DNA of 64,000 nucleotides, taken from NCBI GenBank assembly GCA_963761115.1, contig CAVXFS010000005.1, positions 1,116,001-1,180,000 of the forward strand, in the 5' to 3' direction. Under the pieces are notes generated by a model. The model was given only the letters and a program-made list of their open reading frames with translations, was not told the DNA's origin and did not search any database. The position numbers and the translations under genes were made by a program. Shown here one piece after another: positions 28,098-39,587 of the stretch. Each line of letters begins with the position of its first letter. Positions within the stretch are counted from its first letter, which is position 1. The DNA comes from CAVXFS01 sp963761115 (lineage in GTDB: Bacteria > Pseudomonadota > Gammaproteobacteria > Burkholderiales > Gallionellaceae).

Positions 28098-29486
28098 TCA
28101 AATGTACCGGATTTTTTCAGCGCAACGGATCCCGCTCAGCACTGCACCTTCCAGCGTGGAAGGATAATCGCCCGCCGTGTAATCCCCTGCCAGCAGCAAG
28201 CCGGATAGCGGGGTGAGGTGGGGAGGGCGCGGCAATTTGGGTTCACAGGAGAAGGTGGCGCGCTTTTCGGCGATGACCTTGGTCCAACTCGGAGCCTGGA
28301 CCAGTCCAAGCTGCGCGCTCAGTTCCTGCACCACTTTCTGCACCAGATGTTCATGTTCCCATTCCTGATGTATTCCTTCCGCGCTGATCACGGCGGCAAG
28401 CAGCCCATGCTGTCCGGATATCTGTCCGCGGTCGAACAGCCATTGTGTGATGCAGTGATGAAGTCCGAGCATCGGTTGTTGCAGAACGACCTGTTCCGGA
28501 TACTGCAGGTAGACGGTATAGATCGGCTGTAACGGGATGGCTGCGATCTGGTTGGCGCTGTGTACGAGTTGCGGTACAGCGCGAAACAGGCGCGAAGCTG
28601 CCACTGGTGATGCGGCACAGATGACATGACTGAAACGCTGGGCACCGTTCGCACTGGTCAATTCGATCTCTTCGCCGTGCACGGCGATGGCTTCCACCCC
28701 GCAGGTAATGTGAATCTCGCCGCCGTGGGACTTCACGAATTCTGCCGCACGCTGCGGGAACAGTCCGGAAAAATCCAGGCGCGGCAGCAGTATGTCGCTG
28801 TCGCTGCGCACGCTGTTCAGGCTGTCGCGCAGTACGTTGAGCAACACTTGCGCCGATGCCTTGTGTGCCGGCGTGTTGAGGGCGGCAATGCAGATCGGTT
28901 CCCACAGCAGGTGCAGCAGTTCATCTTCCTGGCCGTGGATGCGCAGCAGTTCGAGCGCGGTCATGCCGAGAAAACCGGTTCGTTTCATGAATCGCAAGCG
29001 GTTCAGGGTCTGCGACAGGGGACCCAGGTAGCCACTGACTTTGCCCGCACTTTCGCCGCCAGTGGCAGAGGGCAGCCTGAAGTTTATCCGGCGCATGGCC
29101 AGCATGAAGCGGATGGCTGCCAGACGCTGGGATATCGACAAGCCCTTCGCCTTGAGCAAACCGCCAAGCAGATGGTACGGGGCGGGGAGCGTGGTGGATT
29201 TCAGTTCAAACCGGTTGTGCAGGGTGAGTTGCAAAGGCAGGCGCAGAAAATCCTGTTCGATGTTCCCGCCGACCAGTTCGATCAGGCGCAGGGTCTCATG
29301 ATAGCAACCGAGCAGGATATGTTGACCATTGTCGAGCAGGGTCGCGTTATGGCGGACGCTGCGCGCGCGTCCCCCCAGCTGCCTGGCGCTCTCGAACACG
29401 GTCACCGGGATGCCGCGCGCAGCCAGCGTGACGGCGGCGGCCATGCCGGCATAGCCACCACCGATGACTGCAGTCTTCATCGACAT
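28098..29486 (-). CDS. hpnE: Squalene-forming FAD-dependent desaturase HpnE
   Basis: The 462-residue flavoprotein begins with the dinucleotide-binding motif VIGGGYAGMAAAVTLA and the second signature GGRARS. It ends with the FAD-binding LLLAGDYTAGDYPSTLEGAV. HpnE converts hydroxysqualene to squalene in the HpnCDE route to hopanoids. It is the last gene of a minus-strand series with hpnD and hpnC. It is intact, unlike its upstream neighbours. Confidence 0.93.
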   Translation of the reverse strand: MSMKTAVIGGGYAGMAAAVTLAARGIPVTVFESARQLGGRARSVRHNATLLDNGQHILLGCYHETLRLIELVGGNIEQDFLRLPLQLTLHNRFELKSTTLPAPYHLLGGLLKAKGLSISQRLAAIRFMLAMRRINFRLPSATGGESAGKVSGYLGPLSQTLNRLRFMKRTGFLGMTALELLRIHGQEDELLHLLWEPICIAALNTPAHKASAQVLLNVLRDSLNSVRSDSDILLPRLDFSGLFPQRAAEFVKSHGGEIHITCGVEAIAVHGEEIELTSANGAQRFSHVICAASPVAASRLFRAVPQLVHSANQIAAIPLQPIYTVYLQYPEQVVLQQPMLGLHHCITQWLFDRGQISGQHGLLAAVISAEGIHQEWEHEHLVQKVVQELSAQLGLVQAPSWTKVIAEKRATFSCEPKLPRPPHLTPLSGLLLAGDYTAGDYPSTLEGAVLSGIRCAEKIRYI

Positions 29487-29520
29487 TTTTCCCGCCTGCG
29501 GGAGAAGTTCATTGCGCGCG

Positions 29521-30355
29521 TCAATTCTTCAGCCATACCTTGCAAGCCAGCCAGAGTTTGCGCACCGGTGTCAGCGAAACGCGTTCGCTCAGGACATGGC
29601 AACCGCTGCGTTCGACCTCGTCCAGCGTAGTGCGATAGATCGCCGCCATGATCAGGCCGGTGCGCTGTGCCTTGCGGTCGGCCTCGGGCAGTTGCTCGAG
29701 CGCCTGCCGGTAAAACCGTCGCGCCCGCTCGATCTGGAACTGCATCAGCTTCTGGAAGCCTGCACTTTCGCGCGCATTGAGGATGTCGCCGGGCTCGACG
29801 CCGAATTGTTGCAGTTCGTCCAGCGGCAGGTAGATGCGCCCGCGCCGCGCATCCTCGCCGACGTCGCGGATGATGTTGGTGAGCTGGAAGGCGATGCCGA
29901 GGTCATGCGCGTATTTCAGCGTCCTGCGGTCGCTATAGCCAAAGATCTCTGCCGCCATCAGGCCGACCACTGAAGCGACGCGGTAGCAATACAATTGCAG
30001 CGACTTGAAATCGTCGTAGCTGTGGCGGTTCGAGGTCCATCTCCATGCCGTCGATGATCTCCAGCAGGTGTTCCTGCGGCAGGTTGAACTGTTTCACCAG
30101 CGGCGCCAGCGCCTGGCATACCGGATGCTGCGGCTGACCGGCGTATATCTCTGCGACCTGCCCGCGCCACCAGTTCAGCGTGGTGCGCGCCACGTTCGTA
30201 TCCGAGCATTCGTCCACCACATCGTCGACCTCGCGGCAGAAGGCATACAGCGCGGTGATGGCGCGGCGTTTGTCCTGCGGCAGGAACAGGAAGCTGTAGT
30301 AGAAGCTGGAGCCGCTGGCGGCGGCTTTTTCCTGGCAGTATTGATCTGGTTTCAT
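29521..30355 (-). CDS. hpnD: Presqualene diphosphate synthase HpnD, frame broken once
   Basis: Two overlapping frames together make a normal-length HpnD (about 277 residues). The first carries MKPDQYCQEKAAASGSSFYY and the first Asp-rich motif (CREVDDVVDEC). The second carries YCYRVASVVGLMAAEIFG and the second Asp-rich region (NIIRDVGEDARRGRIYLP). The join is at about 30027-30028, where one duplicated base (GG for G on the plus strand) restores DLERHSYDDFKSLQLYCY. HpnD joins two farnesyl diphosphates to presqualene diphosphate. I take the shift as a sequence error, because it belongs to the cluster that runs to 36.44 kb. Confidence 0.85.
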
Positions 30356-30436
30356 GTCAGTTGTGATTCATCCATCGGTCACAGAGTACATCGAAGGCAG
30401 GCAACAGGTTTTCTCCGGGTACTGAGTGGCAAAAAG

Positions 30437-31258
30437 TCACCTTGAATTGAACGGCGCACTTTGCATCAGCATGATAACCCAGTCGTGCATCTGCAACACC
30501 GGGCGGCGGTCGAACATGTCGAAATTTGCTCCGCGCAGCTTGGCGATGATGCGGTTGCCGCCGGCGATGATCATGCGCATCTCCAGCCCGATGCGGCCGG
30601 TGAGGATGCTGCCGAGCGGGCTCCCCGTTTCAGCATCATGGCTGGCGCGATCTGCCTGGAAGCGCATCAGGTCGCGCCATTCGTCATTCGCCGCTGCCTT
30701 GCGCGATCTGCTGTTCGCTGACGCCGAATTGCGCCATCTCGTCCTGCGGCAGGTAGATGCGCCCGATGGCGTAATCCTTCTTCACATCCTGCCAGAAGTT
30801 GATCAGCTGCAGCGCGGTGCAGATGGCGTCGGCATAGGCCAGGTTGACCGGCGTCGCTTCCTCGTACAGATGCAGCAGCAGGCGGCCGACCGGATTGGCC
30901 GAACGGCGGCAGTAGTCCAGCAATTCGTCGAAATTCGCATAGCGTTTTTTCACCACGTCCTGGGAAAAGGCATCGAGCAGGTCGTGGAACGGCTGCAGCG
31001 GCAGTTCGTAGGCTGCGACGATGGCGGCCATGTCCCGGAACAGCGGCGTCTGCGGCGTTTCGCCGGTCTGCGATGCGCGTCAGTTCGGCGCGAAATCCGT
31101 CGAGCATGTGCCAGCCGTTCTGCATCGGCAATGTCGCCCTCGTCGGCAAAGTCGTCTGCCTGGCGCGCGAAATTGTAGATGATCTCCACCGGCCGCCGCA
31201 GCCGCTTGGGCAGCAGGATGGAGGCGACCGGGAAGTTTTCGTAATGGTCGACGGGCAT
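30437..31258 (-). CDS. hpnC: Hydroxysqualene synthase HpnC, frame broken at least three times
   Basis: Pieces in three frames add up to about 273 residues, the usual HpnC size. They are MPVDHYENFPVASILLPKRL with FARQADDFADEGD, then LDGFRAELTRIAD, then the FRDMAAIVAAYELPLQPFHD part through FWQDVKKDYAIGRIYLP, then a C-terminus ending APFNSR. Joins lie near 31108, 31065 and 30691. Each is explained by one duplicated base. HpnC converts presqualene diphosphate to hydroxysqualene. Its ATG (31256-31258) overlaps the predicted prmB stop in the arrangement TGATG. Confidence 0.82.
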
Positions 31259-32178
31259 CAGCTTTGAGGTCAGGTCTTCGCGGTGCAGCAGGAACACGAA
31301 CTCGTCACCTGCCGCCACATCCAGCCAGGTGAACGGCAGGCTCGGGATAAGGCGGCTTCCAGCGCCGTCGCGGTTGTGGCCGATCTCGACGACCAGCAGG
31401 CCGCCGGGGTTGAGGTGGGCGGCGGCATGCTCGAGGATCGCGCGCGTGGCATCCAGGCCGTCGTCGCCGCTGCCCAGCGCGAGTTTGGGTTCATGCAGGT
31501 ATTCCTGCGGCAGCGCGGCGACCGATGCGGCATCCACATAGGGCGGGTTGCTGATGATCAGGTCGTATCTGCCTGCCGCCGAGATCGGTGAACAGGTCCG
31601 ACTCGACCAGGTGCACGCGGTCCTGCAGCTGATAGTCGTTGACGTTGCGTTGCGCCACCTCCAGCGCGTCGGCTGAAATGTCGACCGCGTCGACGTCCGC
31701 ATCGGGGAAGGCAAGCGCGGCAAGGATGGCGAGGCAGCCGCTGCCGGTGCACAGATCCAGCACGCCGAGCGACGGCATCCGGCATCGGCGATCCAGGGCG
31801 AGAGCCGTTCGCGCAGCAGTTCGGCGATGAAGGAGCGCGGCACGATGACGCGCTCATCCACATAGAAGCAGAAATCGCCCAGCCAGGCTTCGTGGGTAAG
31901 GTAGGCGGCAGGGATGCGCTGTTCGACGCGTTTCTCGATGATGTTCAGCACTTCGTAGCGCTCGCGTCTGGGTCAGCGTGGCATCGAGGAAGGGTTCCAG
32001 CGTATCCAGCGGCAGGTGCAGCGTATGCAGGATCAGGTAGGCGGCTTCATCAAAGGCCGATGCGCTGCCATGGCCGAAGAACAGCTTGCCTTCGTTGAAG
32101 CGGCTGACCGCAAAGCGCAGGCAGTCGCGCACGGTATTCAGCGTGTTGCTGGCCTCGGAAAAATAAGTTGATGTCCAT
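31258..32178 (-). CDS. prmB: Ribosomal protein L3 glutamine N5-methyltransferase, frame broken many times
   Basis: The pieces in order are: RDCLRFAVSRFNEGKLFFGH; IIEKRVEQRIPAAYLTHEAW; the SAM-binding DLCTGSGCLAILAALAFP; the signature LIISNPPYVDAASVAALP; and EFVFLLHRE. About nine one-base corrections make one PrmB of roughly 300 residues. Examples are near 31339, 31349, 31364, 31572, 31780 (two), 31965 and 32161. PrmB methylates Gln150 of ribosomal protein L3. ATG 32178 overlaps the dapE stop (TAATG). Uncorrected, its last frame runs on into hpnC, a false fusion. Confidence 0.82.
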
Positions 32179-33318
32179 TATTTCGACCAGCAGGTTGAAC
32201 CAGTGTCAGGTAATAGATCTCCGACAGGGTATCGAGGTCCGCCACCGCCACGCATTCGTTGATCTTGTGGATGGTCGCGTTGAGCGGGCCGAATTCGATC
32301 ACCTGCGGGCAGATATCGGCGATGAAGCGGCCGTCGGAAGTGCCGCCGCTGGTGGAGAGTTCGGTATCGATGCCGGTCACCTGCTTGATGGCGGCTGCTG
32401 ACCGCATCGACCAGGTTGCCGCGAGGCGGTGAGGTAAGGCTTGCCGGACATACTCCCAGTTCAGGTCGTATTCCAGTCCGTGGCGGTCGAGGATCTCGTG
32501 CACGCGCGTTTTCAGATCCGTCCACGGTACTGGCGGTGGAGAAGCGGAAATTGAACAGGATCTCGACCGTGCCCGGCACCACGTTGGTCGCGCCGGTGCC
32601 GCCGTGGATGTTGGAGATCTGCCAGGAGGTCGGCGGGAAATATTCGTTGCCGTTGTCCCATGTGGTCGCGGCCAGTTCGGCGATCGCCGGCGCGGCCAGA
32701 TGGATCGGGTTCTTCACCAGGTGCGGGTAGGCGATATGGCCCTGTACGCCCTTGACGACCAGTGTGCCGGAAAGCGAGCCGCGCCGGCCGTTCTTGATGG
32801 TGTCGCCGGTCTTGCTGACCGAGGTCGGCTCGCCGACGATGCAGTAATCGAGCGTTTCGCCGCGCGCCTGCAGGGCTTCGACCACGCGCACCGTGCCGTC
32901 CACTGCCACGCCTTCCTCATCCGAGGTCAGCAGCAGCGCGATGGAGCCGCGATGCTGCGGATAGTCGCGCGACGAATTTTTCGATGGCGGTGACGAAGGC
33001 GGCCAGCGAGCCTTTCATGTCGGCCGCGCCGCGTCCATACAGCATGCCGTCGCGTATGGTGGGCGCGAACGGGTCGCTGTCCCATTGTTGCACCGGGCCG
33101 GTCGGCACCACATCGGTGTGCCCGGCAAAACAGACCACCGGGCGTGGTATGGCCGCGCCGCGCCCACAGATTGTCGACTTCGCTGTGGCGCATGTTCTCG
33201 AGGTTGAAGTCGAGCCTGGCCAGGCGCGCGCCGATGATTTCCAGGCAACGGTCATCCATGCGGCGTCAGCGAGTGGCGCGAAATGAGTTGTTTGGCGAGT
33301 TCAAGCGTTGTCGGTCAT
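32178..33318 (-). CDS. dapE: Succinyl-diaminopimelate desuccinylase, frame broken many times
   Basis: The fragments cover a whole M20 metallopeptidase. They include LELAKQLISRHSLTP, CFAGHTDVVPTGP (metal-binding His and Asp), MLYGRGAADMKGSLAAF, LLLTSDEEG with the catalytic Glu, FNFRFSTAST and STSGGTSDGRFIAD near the end. About ten single-base corrections are needed, for example near 33308, 33258, 33147, 32963, 32530, 32455, 32424, 32390 and 32198. DapE makes LL-diaminopimelate for lysine and peptidoglycan and is essential in most bacteria. Real inactivation in many places is therefore unlikely. Confidence 0.83.
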
Positions 33319-33327
33319 AGTGTGGAT

Positions 33328-33680
33328 TCAGGATTTGAAAATTTTTGTATAGGCTGCTTCGTCGAAACCGGTCGCCAGCACCTTGCCGTTCTGTTCCAGT
33401 ACCGGGCGCTTGATGACGTTGGGTTTTTCCAGCATCAGTTTCAGGGCGGAGCGGTCATCCTTGATCGAGGATTTCACTGCATCCGGCAATTGTCCCCAGG
33501 TGGGGCCGGTTTTCTTGAGCAGCTTTTGCCAGCCGACCTGTTTCAGCCAGCCGGAGAGCATGGCTTCGGTGACGCCCGTGTTTCTTGAAGTCGTGGAATT
33601 CGTACGGGACATCATGCGTCATCCAGGTATGCGCGGGCTTTCTTGACCGTGGTGCAGTTCGGGATGCCGTATAGCTTCAT
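33328..33680 (-). CDS. ArsC/Spx-family reductase (YffB-like), frame broken twice
   Basis: The N-terminal piece MKLYGIPNCTTVKKARAYL and the longer C-terminal piece (GVTEAMLSGWLKQVGWQKLL ... LATGFDEAAYTKIFKS) join after two one-base corrections near 33590 and 33619. The result is a 117-residue protein. It is a thioredoxin-fold ArsC-like protein with a single N-terminal Cys (NCTTVKK), as in YffB. A glutathione-dependent or regulatory thiol role is possible; arsenate reduction is not implied. Confidence 0.75.
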
Positions 33681-33692
33681 CTACCGGCACTT

Positions 33693-34872
33693 TCATTTGG
33701 TCGACTTGGGCTCGTCCACGTCGAGCTTGATGCCGTCAAAATCGGTGGTGCAGGGTGGCTTGACTCTTTGGGCAGGCGGGTCGTTCGGATCGTATGCTTT
33801 CATCTTCGTGGTCTGCGAGAAATCGATCAGCGAGGACAGGTTGCTGGCCGAATCGGCGTTGCGCATCGCTTCCTCGTGCGTGATGGTGCCGCTCTTGAAC
33901 AGCTTGTACAGCGCCTGCTCGAAGGTTTGCGAACCGGGCGACACGCTTTGCTCGATGGCATCGCGGATCTTGTCGATCTCGTCGTTCTTGATCAGGTCGG
34001 CGATCAGCGAGGAATTGAGCAGAACTTCCACGGCCGGCACCAGTTTGCCATCCTGTGCTGCGCACCAGGCGTTGCGAGATCACGGCGCGCAAGCACATGC
34101 GACAGGTCGGAAAGCACGCGCCTGGCGGGAATCGTACGGGAAGAAATTCACGATGCGGTTGAGCGCGTGATAGCTGTTGTTGGCGTGCAGCGTGGACAGG
34201 CACAGGTGGCCGGTCTGGGCAAAGATCAGCGCATGCTTCAGTGTTTCGCGGTCGCGGATTTCGCCCACCATCAGCACATCCGGCGCCTCGCGCATGGCAC
34301 TGACCAGCGCGTTTCGTAGGACAAGGTGTCGGCGCCGATTTCGCGCTGGTTGACGATGGATTTCTCGTGCTCGAAGATGTATTCGATCGGGTCCTCGATG
34401 GTCAGGATGTGGCCGCTGTGATTGAGGTTGCGGTGCTCGATCATCGATGCCAGCGTGGTGGATTTTCCGGAACCGGTCGCGCCGACCACCAGCACCAGTC
34501 CGCGCTTTTCCATGATCAGTTCATTCAGTACCGGCGGCAGGTTCAGGTCTTGCACCGTCTGGATGTGCTTCCTGATGTAGCGGATGACCATGGCGATCTC
34601 GTTGCGCTGGCGGAAAATGTTGACGCGGAAATTGCCGACGTCCTCCGCGCTGGAATGAGAAATTCATCTCCAGTTCCTGGTCGAACATCGGCGATCTGCT
34701 CGGGCGACATCATTTCATAGGCGATGCGCTTGACGGTTTCGGCATCCAGGTTCTGCGCATTGACCGGCATGGCGACGCCCTCGATCTTGATGTTGATCGG
34801 CGCGCCAACGGAAAAGAACAGGTCGGAAGCCTGTTTGTCGGCGGCAAGTTGCAGCAGCGGCGTAATGATCAT
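33693..34872 (-). CDS. pilU: Type IV pilus retraction ATPase PilU, frame broken several times
   Basis: The fragments are collinear with PilU. They are QASDLFFSVGAPINIKIEG, Walker A VVGATGSGKSTTLASM, the Asp box TIEDPIEYIFEH, MREAPDVLMVGEIRDRETL with Walker B, the His box LCLSTLHANNSYHAL, and a C-terminal extension typical of PilU rather than PilT. ATG 34872 follows AAGGAG. About six corrections (near 34688, 34652, 34314, 34112, 34090 and 34058) restore one frame. One of them is a missing A instead of an extra base. PilU assists PilT in pulling type IV pili; other pil genes are outside the window. Confidence 0.83.
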
Positions 34873-34896
34873 GGTATCTCCTTGGAAACAGTTGTT

Positions 34897-34976
34897 AGTC
34901 GTTAGACGTTAGTTGCTAGTTAAAGTCAAATCCGCGCAGCGGGCATTCTCAAAACTAACGACTAACGTCTAACGAC

Positions 34977-34977
<1 letters not shown>
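34897..34977. repeat. Palindromic element A downstream of dapD
   Basis: Perfect 17-base inverted arms (34897-34913 and 34961-34977) built from CGTTAG words flank a core CCGCGCAGCGGGCA. The dapD stop codon lies at its right end. An inverted relative is element B at 35831-35915. Confidence 0.82.
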
Positions 34978-35801
<824 letters not shown>

Positions 35802-35830
35802 GTGGGTTCCTGTTAGTTGTTGATGTTGGT

Positions 35831-35915
35831 AGTCGTTAGTCGTTAGTCGTTAGTTGGCATTGTCCGCTGCGCGGGTTTTGATTCAACTAACGACTAGGAC
35901 TAACGACTAACGACT
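35831..35915. repeat. Palindromic element B between dapC and dapD
   Basis: Tandem TCGTTAG words on the left (35831-35856) are mirrored on the right (35885-35915), with perfect 17-base arms at 35831-35847 and 35899-35915. The reverse complement of its core, CCCGCGCAGCGGACA, matches the core of element A. The dapC stop codon (TAG, 35907-35909) lies inside it. Confidence 0.82.
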
Positions 35916-37093
35916 GAATTCAGCGATGCGTCGCGCCGCCTCCAGCGTCTCCTCGACCTCCGCCACCAGCGCGATGCGCACGAAATTTTCGCCCGGATTC
36001 ACGCCTTGCGCTTCACGCGCCAGAAAGCTGCCGGGCAGCACGGCGACATTATAGTCGCGATACAGCCGTTGCGCGAAGGCGGTGTCGGCAATGCGGCACG
36101 CGCAGCCACAGGTAGAAGCCGGCATCCGGCCGGGACACCGGCAGCACCGGTTGCAGGATGTCGATGACGCTGGTCGAATTTCTCCGCATACAGGCGGCGG
36201 TTTTCGGCCACGTGCGCTTCGTCGTTCCAGGCGGCGATGCTGGCCGCCTGCACCGCCGGGTTCATCGCGCAGCCGTGGTAGGTGCGGTAGAGGGCGAATT
36301 TCGCCAGCACGGCGGCGTCGCCGGCGACGAAACCGGAGCGCATGCCCGGCACGTTGGAGCGCTTGGACAGGCTGGAGAACACCACCAGGTTGCGGTAGTC
36401 GTCGCGCCCGAGCTGGCTGGGCGGCCTGCAAGCGCGCCCAGCGGCGGGTCGCTCGAAATAGATCTCCGAATAACATTCATCGGCGGCGATCACGAAGCCG
36501 TGACGGTCGGCCATCTCGAACAATGCCTGCCATTCTTCCAGCGACATCACGTGGCCGTTGGGATTGCCCGGCGAACAGACATAGATAAGCTGGGTGCGTT
36601 GCCAGGTGTCATCGGGCAGTTGCGCAAAATTCAGCGCGTAATCGTTTTCCGGCAGCGTGTTGAGGAAATGCGGCGTGGCGCCGGCGAGGAAGGCCGCGCC
36701 TTCATAGATCTGGTAGAACGGGTTGGGGCAGACCACCACCGGGTCGGGGCGGCTGCGGTCGACCACCGCCTGGGCGAAGGCGAACAGCGCTTCGCGGCTG
36801 CCGTTGACCGGCAACACCTGGGTCTTCATGTCCGGCGCGGGGATGCCGTAGCGGCGTGCCAGCCAGTTCGAGATCGCACCGCGCAGCGCGTCGCTGCCAG
36901 CGGTTGTGGGATAATTCGCCAGCCCGTCAAGACCGTTGGTCAGCGCATCCTTGATGAACTGCGGCGTGGCATGCCTGGGCTCGCCGATCGACAGGCTGAT
37001 CGGCGACAATGACGCGTTCGGCGTCACTTCACGGAACAGCGCGGCAAGTTTCTGGAACGGGTAGGGCTGGAGACGATTCAGGTCAGGATTCAT
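35907..37093 (-). CDS. dapC: N-succinyldiaminopimelate aminotransferase (class I/II), frame broken near its 3' half
   Basis: The protein (about 393 residues after correction) is a PLP aminotransferase beginning MNPDLNRLQPYPFQKLAALF. It contains CSPGNPNGHVMSLEEW and the PLP-lysine region VFSSLSKRSNVPGMRSGF. Its position next to dapD and dapE supports the DapC role. Three extra bases within 36419-36438 disturb only about a dozen residues and then restore the frame (PPLGALQAAQQLGRDD when removed). Two more near 36172 and 36096 break the C-terminal part. The final residues (FSR) and the stop are encoded by palindromic element B. Confidence 0.85.
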
Positions 37094-37171
37094 TGTCTAT
37101 CCGTCATTTACGCGAGCGCGGAGTGGCAATATTTGGGTTGTCGGGAATACCGGATTATAAAGGCGCGGCGA

Positions 37172-38080
37172 GTGGCATCAAGACAAAAAGTAGTGGCGAT
37201 AGCGACTTTGCTGAATGCGGCGACGGTATGGGGCTTGATGTGGTATCCCTATCGGGTGCTGGCACAGCAGGGTGTTTCCGGCGAACTGGCGACCTTCCTG
37301 ACCTATTTTATCGCGCTGGTCGTCGGCCTGTTGCTGGCCGGGCCGCTGTGGCGCGAATTGCGCATCGCCGGCTGGTGGGGCGTGGCGCTGACGCTGTGCG
37401 CCGGCTGGACCAACCTTGGCTATGTGCTGGCGATGCTTGGCGGCGAGGTGATGCGCGTGCTGCTGCTGTTCTACCTGGCGCCGCTGTGGACGGTGCTGTT
37501 GTCCCGACTGCTGCTGGGCGAACGCCTGAACCGCTATGGCTATGCCATCATCGCGCTGTCGCTGGGCGGTGCGTTCGTCATGTTGTGGCAACCGGAACAG
37601 GGCCTGCCGTTGCCGCAAAATATGGCCGAATGGATCGGGCTGTCTGCCGGATTATGCTTTGCCTCGACCAATGTGCTGGTGCGGCGCGTGCAGCATTTGA
37701 GCATCAACTTCAAGTCCGCCACCGTGTGGTTCGGCACGTCCATGCTGACCGCCATCGCGCTACTGTATGGCGGTGATGTCGCCGGGCAGGTTCGTGCTGT
37801 CGCGCCGTCTGCCTGGTGGTTGATCCTGGTGGTCGCTCTGGTTCTGTGTGCCACCAGTTTCGCCGTGCAATATGGCCTGACTCTGTTGCCAGCCAACCAG
37901 GCTATCGTGCTGTTCATGTTCGAACTGGTGGTTGCCGCCGCGGCGTCGTATTTCCTGGCGGGCGAGGAGATGGGCGTGCGCGAATATGCCGGTGCGGCGC
38001 TGATCGTGATGGCCAGCCTGTTCTCCGGCAAACTTTATGGACAAACCGAAGTAACTGAACCGGGGAAGCTGGCATCATGA
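37172..38080 (+). CDS. DMT/EamA-family transporter
   Basis: The roughly 302-residue integral membrane protein has about ten hydrophobic helices in two EamA halves (FYLAPLWTVLLSRLLLGERL in the first, ALIVMASLFSGKLY at the end). Such carriers export metabolites or amino acids; the substrate is not predictable. GTG 37172 is chosen because the hydrophobic domain begins a few residues later; the start is uncertain. Its stop overlaps purT by four bases (ATGA). Confidence 0.82.
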   Translation: MASRQKVVAIATLLNAATVWGLMWYPYRVLAQQGVSGELATFLTYFIALVVGLLLAGPLWRELRIAGWWGVALTLCAGWTNLGYVLAMLGGEVMRVLLLFYLAPLWTVLLSRLLLGERLNRYGYAIIALSLGGAFVMLWQPEQGLPLPQNMAEWIGLSAGLCFASTNVLVRRVQHLSINFKSATVWFGTSMLTAIALLYGGDVAGQVRAVAPSAWWLILVVALVLCATSFAVQYGLTLLPANQAIVLFMFELVVAAAASYFLAGEEMGVREYAGAALIVMASLFSGKLYGQTEVTEPGKLAS

Positions 38081-39288
38081 ATAACGATCTGATCATCGGC
38101 ACACCGCTGAGTCCTTCCGCCACCAGGGTCATGCTGCTAGGCAGCGGCGAACTGGGCAAGGAAGTCATCATCTCGCTGCAGCGTCTGGGCGTGGAAACCA
38201 TCGCGGTGGACCGCTACGCCGATGCGCCGGGGCATCAGGTCGCGCATCGCGCCCATGTCATCAACATGGCGGACGGCGCGGCGTTGCGCGCGCTGGTCGA
38301 ACAGGAACAGCCGCACCTGATCGTGCCGGAGATCGAGGCCATCGCCACGGACATGCTGGTGGAGATTGAAAAGGAAGGGCTGGCGCGCGTGATCCCCACT
38401 GCCCGCGCCGCGCAACTCACCATGAACCGCGAGGGCATCCGTCGCCTGGCCGCCGAGATCTTGTGGCTGCCGACCTCGCCCTACAGATTTGCCGACAGCC
38501 TGGAACAACTGCGCGCCGCGATCGACGGTGGCATCGGCTATCCGTGCATCGTCAAGCCGGTGATGTCATCTTCCGGCAAGGGGCAGTCGAAAGTGGACCA
38601 TGCTGGCGAGCTGGAAGGCGCATGGAATTATGCCGCCAGCGGCTCGCGCGTGAACCAGGGGCGGGTCATCGTCGAGGGCATCATCCTGTTCGATTACGAG
38701 ATCACCCAACTCACGGTGCGCGCACTGGACGAAACCGGAAAGACCGAGACGCATTTCTGCGAACCTGTCGGCCATGTTCAGGTGCATGGCGACTATGTCG
38801 AGAGCTGGCAACCGCAAGCCATGTCGCCATTGGCTATGCAACGAGCACGTGATATCGCAAAAAAGGTCACCGACGACCTCGGCGGTCTCGGCATCTTCGG
38901 CGTGGAACTGTTCGTCAAGGGTGACCAGGTCTGGTTCAGCGAGGTCAGCCCGCGCCCGCACGACACCGGCATGGTCACCCTGTGCAGCCAGCGCCAGAGC
39001 GAATTCGAGCTACATGCCCGCGCCATCCTCGGCTTGCCGGTGGACACGTCATTGCGCGAGCCGGGCGCTTCTGCCGTGATCTATGGCCAACTGGAACAGC
39101 AGGGCATTGCCTTTGCCGGTGCTGCAGAAGCACTGCGCGTGCCGCGCAGCGACCTGCGCCTGTTCGGCAAACCGGAATCCTTCAGCAAACGCCGCATGGG
39201 TGTGGCGCTGGCTAACGGCAGCGATACCGATGAGGCAAGGGAGCGTGCCCGGCTGGCGGCGGGCAAGATCGTTCCGGTGAAATTGTAG
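38077..39288 (+). CDS. purT: Formate-dependent phosphoribosylglycinamide formyltransferase
   Basis: The 403-residue ATP-grasp enzyme converts GAR to FGAR with formate and ATP, the folate-free third step of purine synthesis. The N-terminal VMLLGSGELGKEVIISLQRL, the ATP-grasp loop PVMSSSGKGQS near residue 160 and the metal-binding SEVSPRPHDTGMVTL near residue 288 are intact. Translation is probably coupled to the transporter gene. Confidence 0.96.
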   Translation: MNNDLIIGTPLSPSATRVMLLGSGELGKEVIISLQRLGVETIAVDRYADAPGHQVAHRAHVINMADGAALRALVEQEQPHLIVPEIEAIATDMLVEIEKEGLARVIPTARAAQLTMNREGIRRLAAEILWLPTSPYRFADSLEQLRAAIDGGIGYPCIVKPVMSSSGKGQSKVDHAGELEGAWNYAASGSRVNQGRVIVEGIILFDYEITQLTVRALDETGKTETHFCEPVGHVQVHGDYVESWQPQAMSPLAMQRARDIAKKVTDDLGGLGIFGVELFVKGDQVWFSEVSPRPHDTGMVTLCSQRQSEFELHARAILGLPVDTSLREPGASAVIYGQLEQQGIAFAGAAEALRVPRSDLRLFGKPESFSKRRMGVALANGSDTDEARERARLAAGKIVPVKL

Positions 39289-39550
39289 TACTCGATAAAT
39301 CCGGATTCTGTTCCTGCGAATTCATTGACGCTATTGCAATTCAGGCGATCATTCTGCGCCCGTTTCCCGGTAATTTTTGTTAAGGGTAAATTCATCTTCT
39401 GCAATTACAGTGCTCACTGTCAGCACTCGACGATTCAAAACCGTTCATGCCGTGATCCCGACCGTTGATCCAGCTTTTGAACCTTTGATTCGGTGCGGAT
39501 GAAGCGGATGAGCTGTCTTGGCTTTGCGCCCACGGATTTGGTAAATTGCA
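39289..39550. other. Gene-free stretch upstream of the sRNA candidate
   Basis: No coding reading frame, repeat or regulatory element could be supported in these 260 bases. Confidence 0.5.
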
Positions 39551-39551
39551 A

Positions 39552-39581
39552 TTGAACTTTATGACACCCAAACATTCTTAT
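39552..39581 (+). promoter_or_regulatory. Candidate promoter of the sRNA
   Basis: TTGAAC (39552-39557) and TCTTAT (39576-39581) are separated by 18 bases. This would start transcription near 39588, just before the first hairpin. Confidence 0.4.
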
Positions 39582-39587
39582 TGCTGA

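Noticed and set aside
30950..31951. A 333-residue frame joining prmB and hpnC parts
   Set aside because: It is a by-product of single-base insertions; each half matches a separate enzyme and TGATG marks the true junction.
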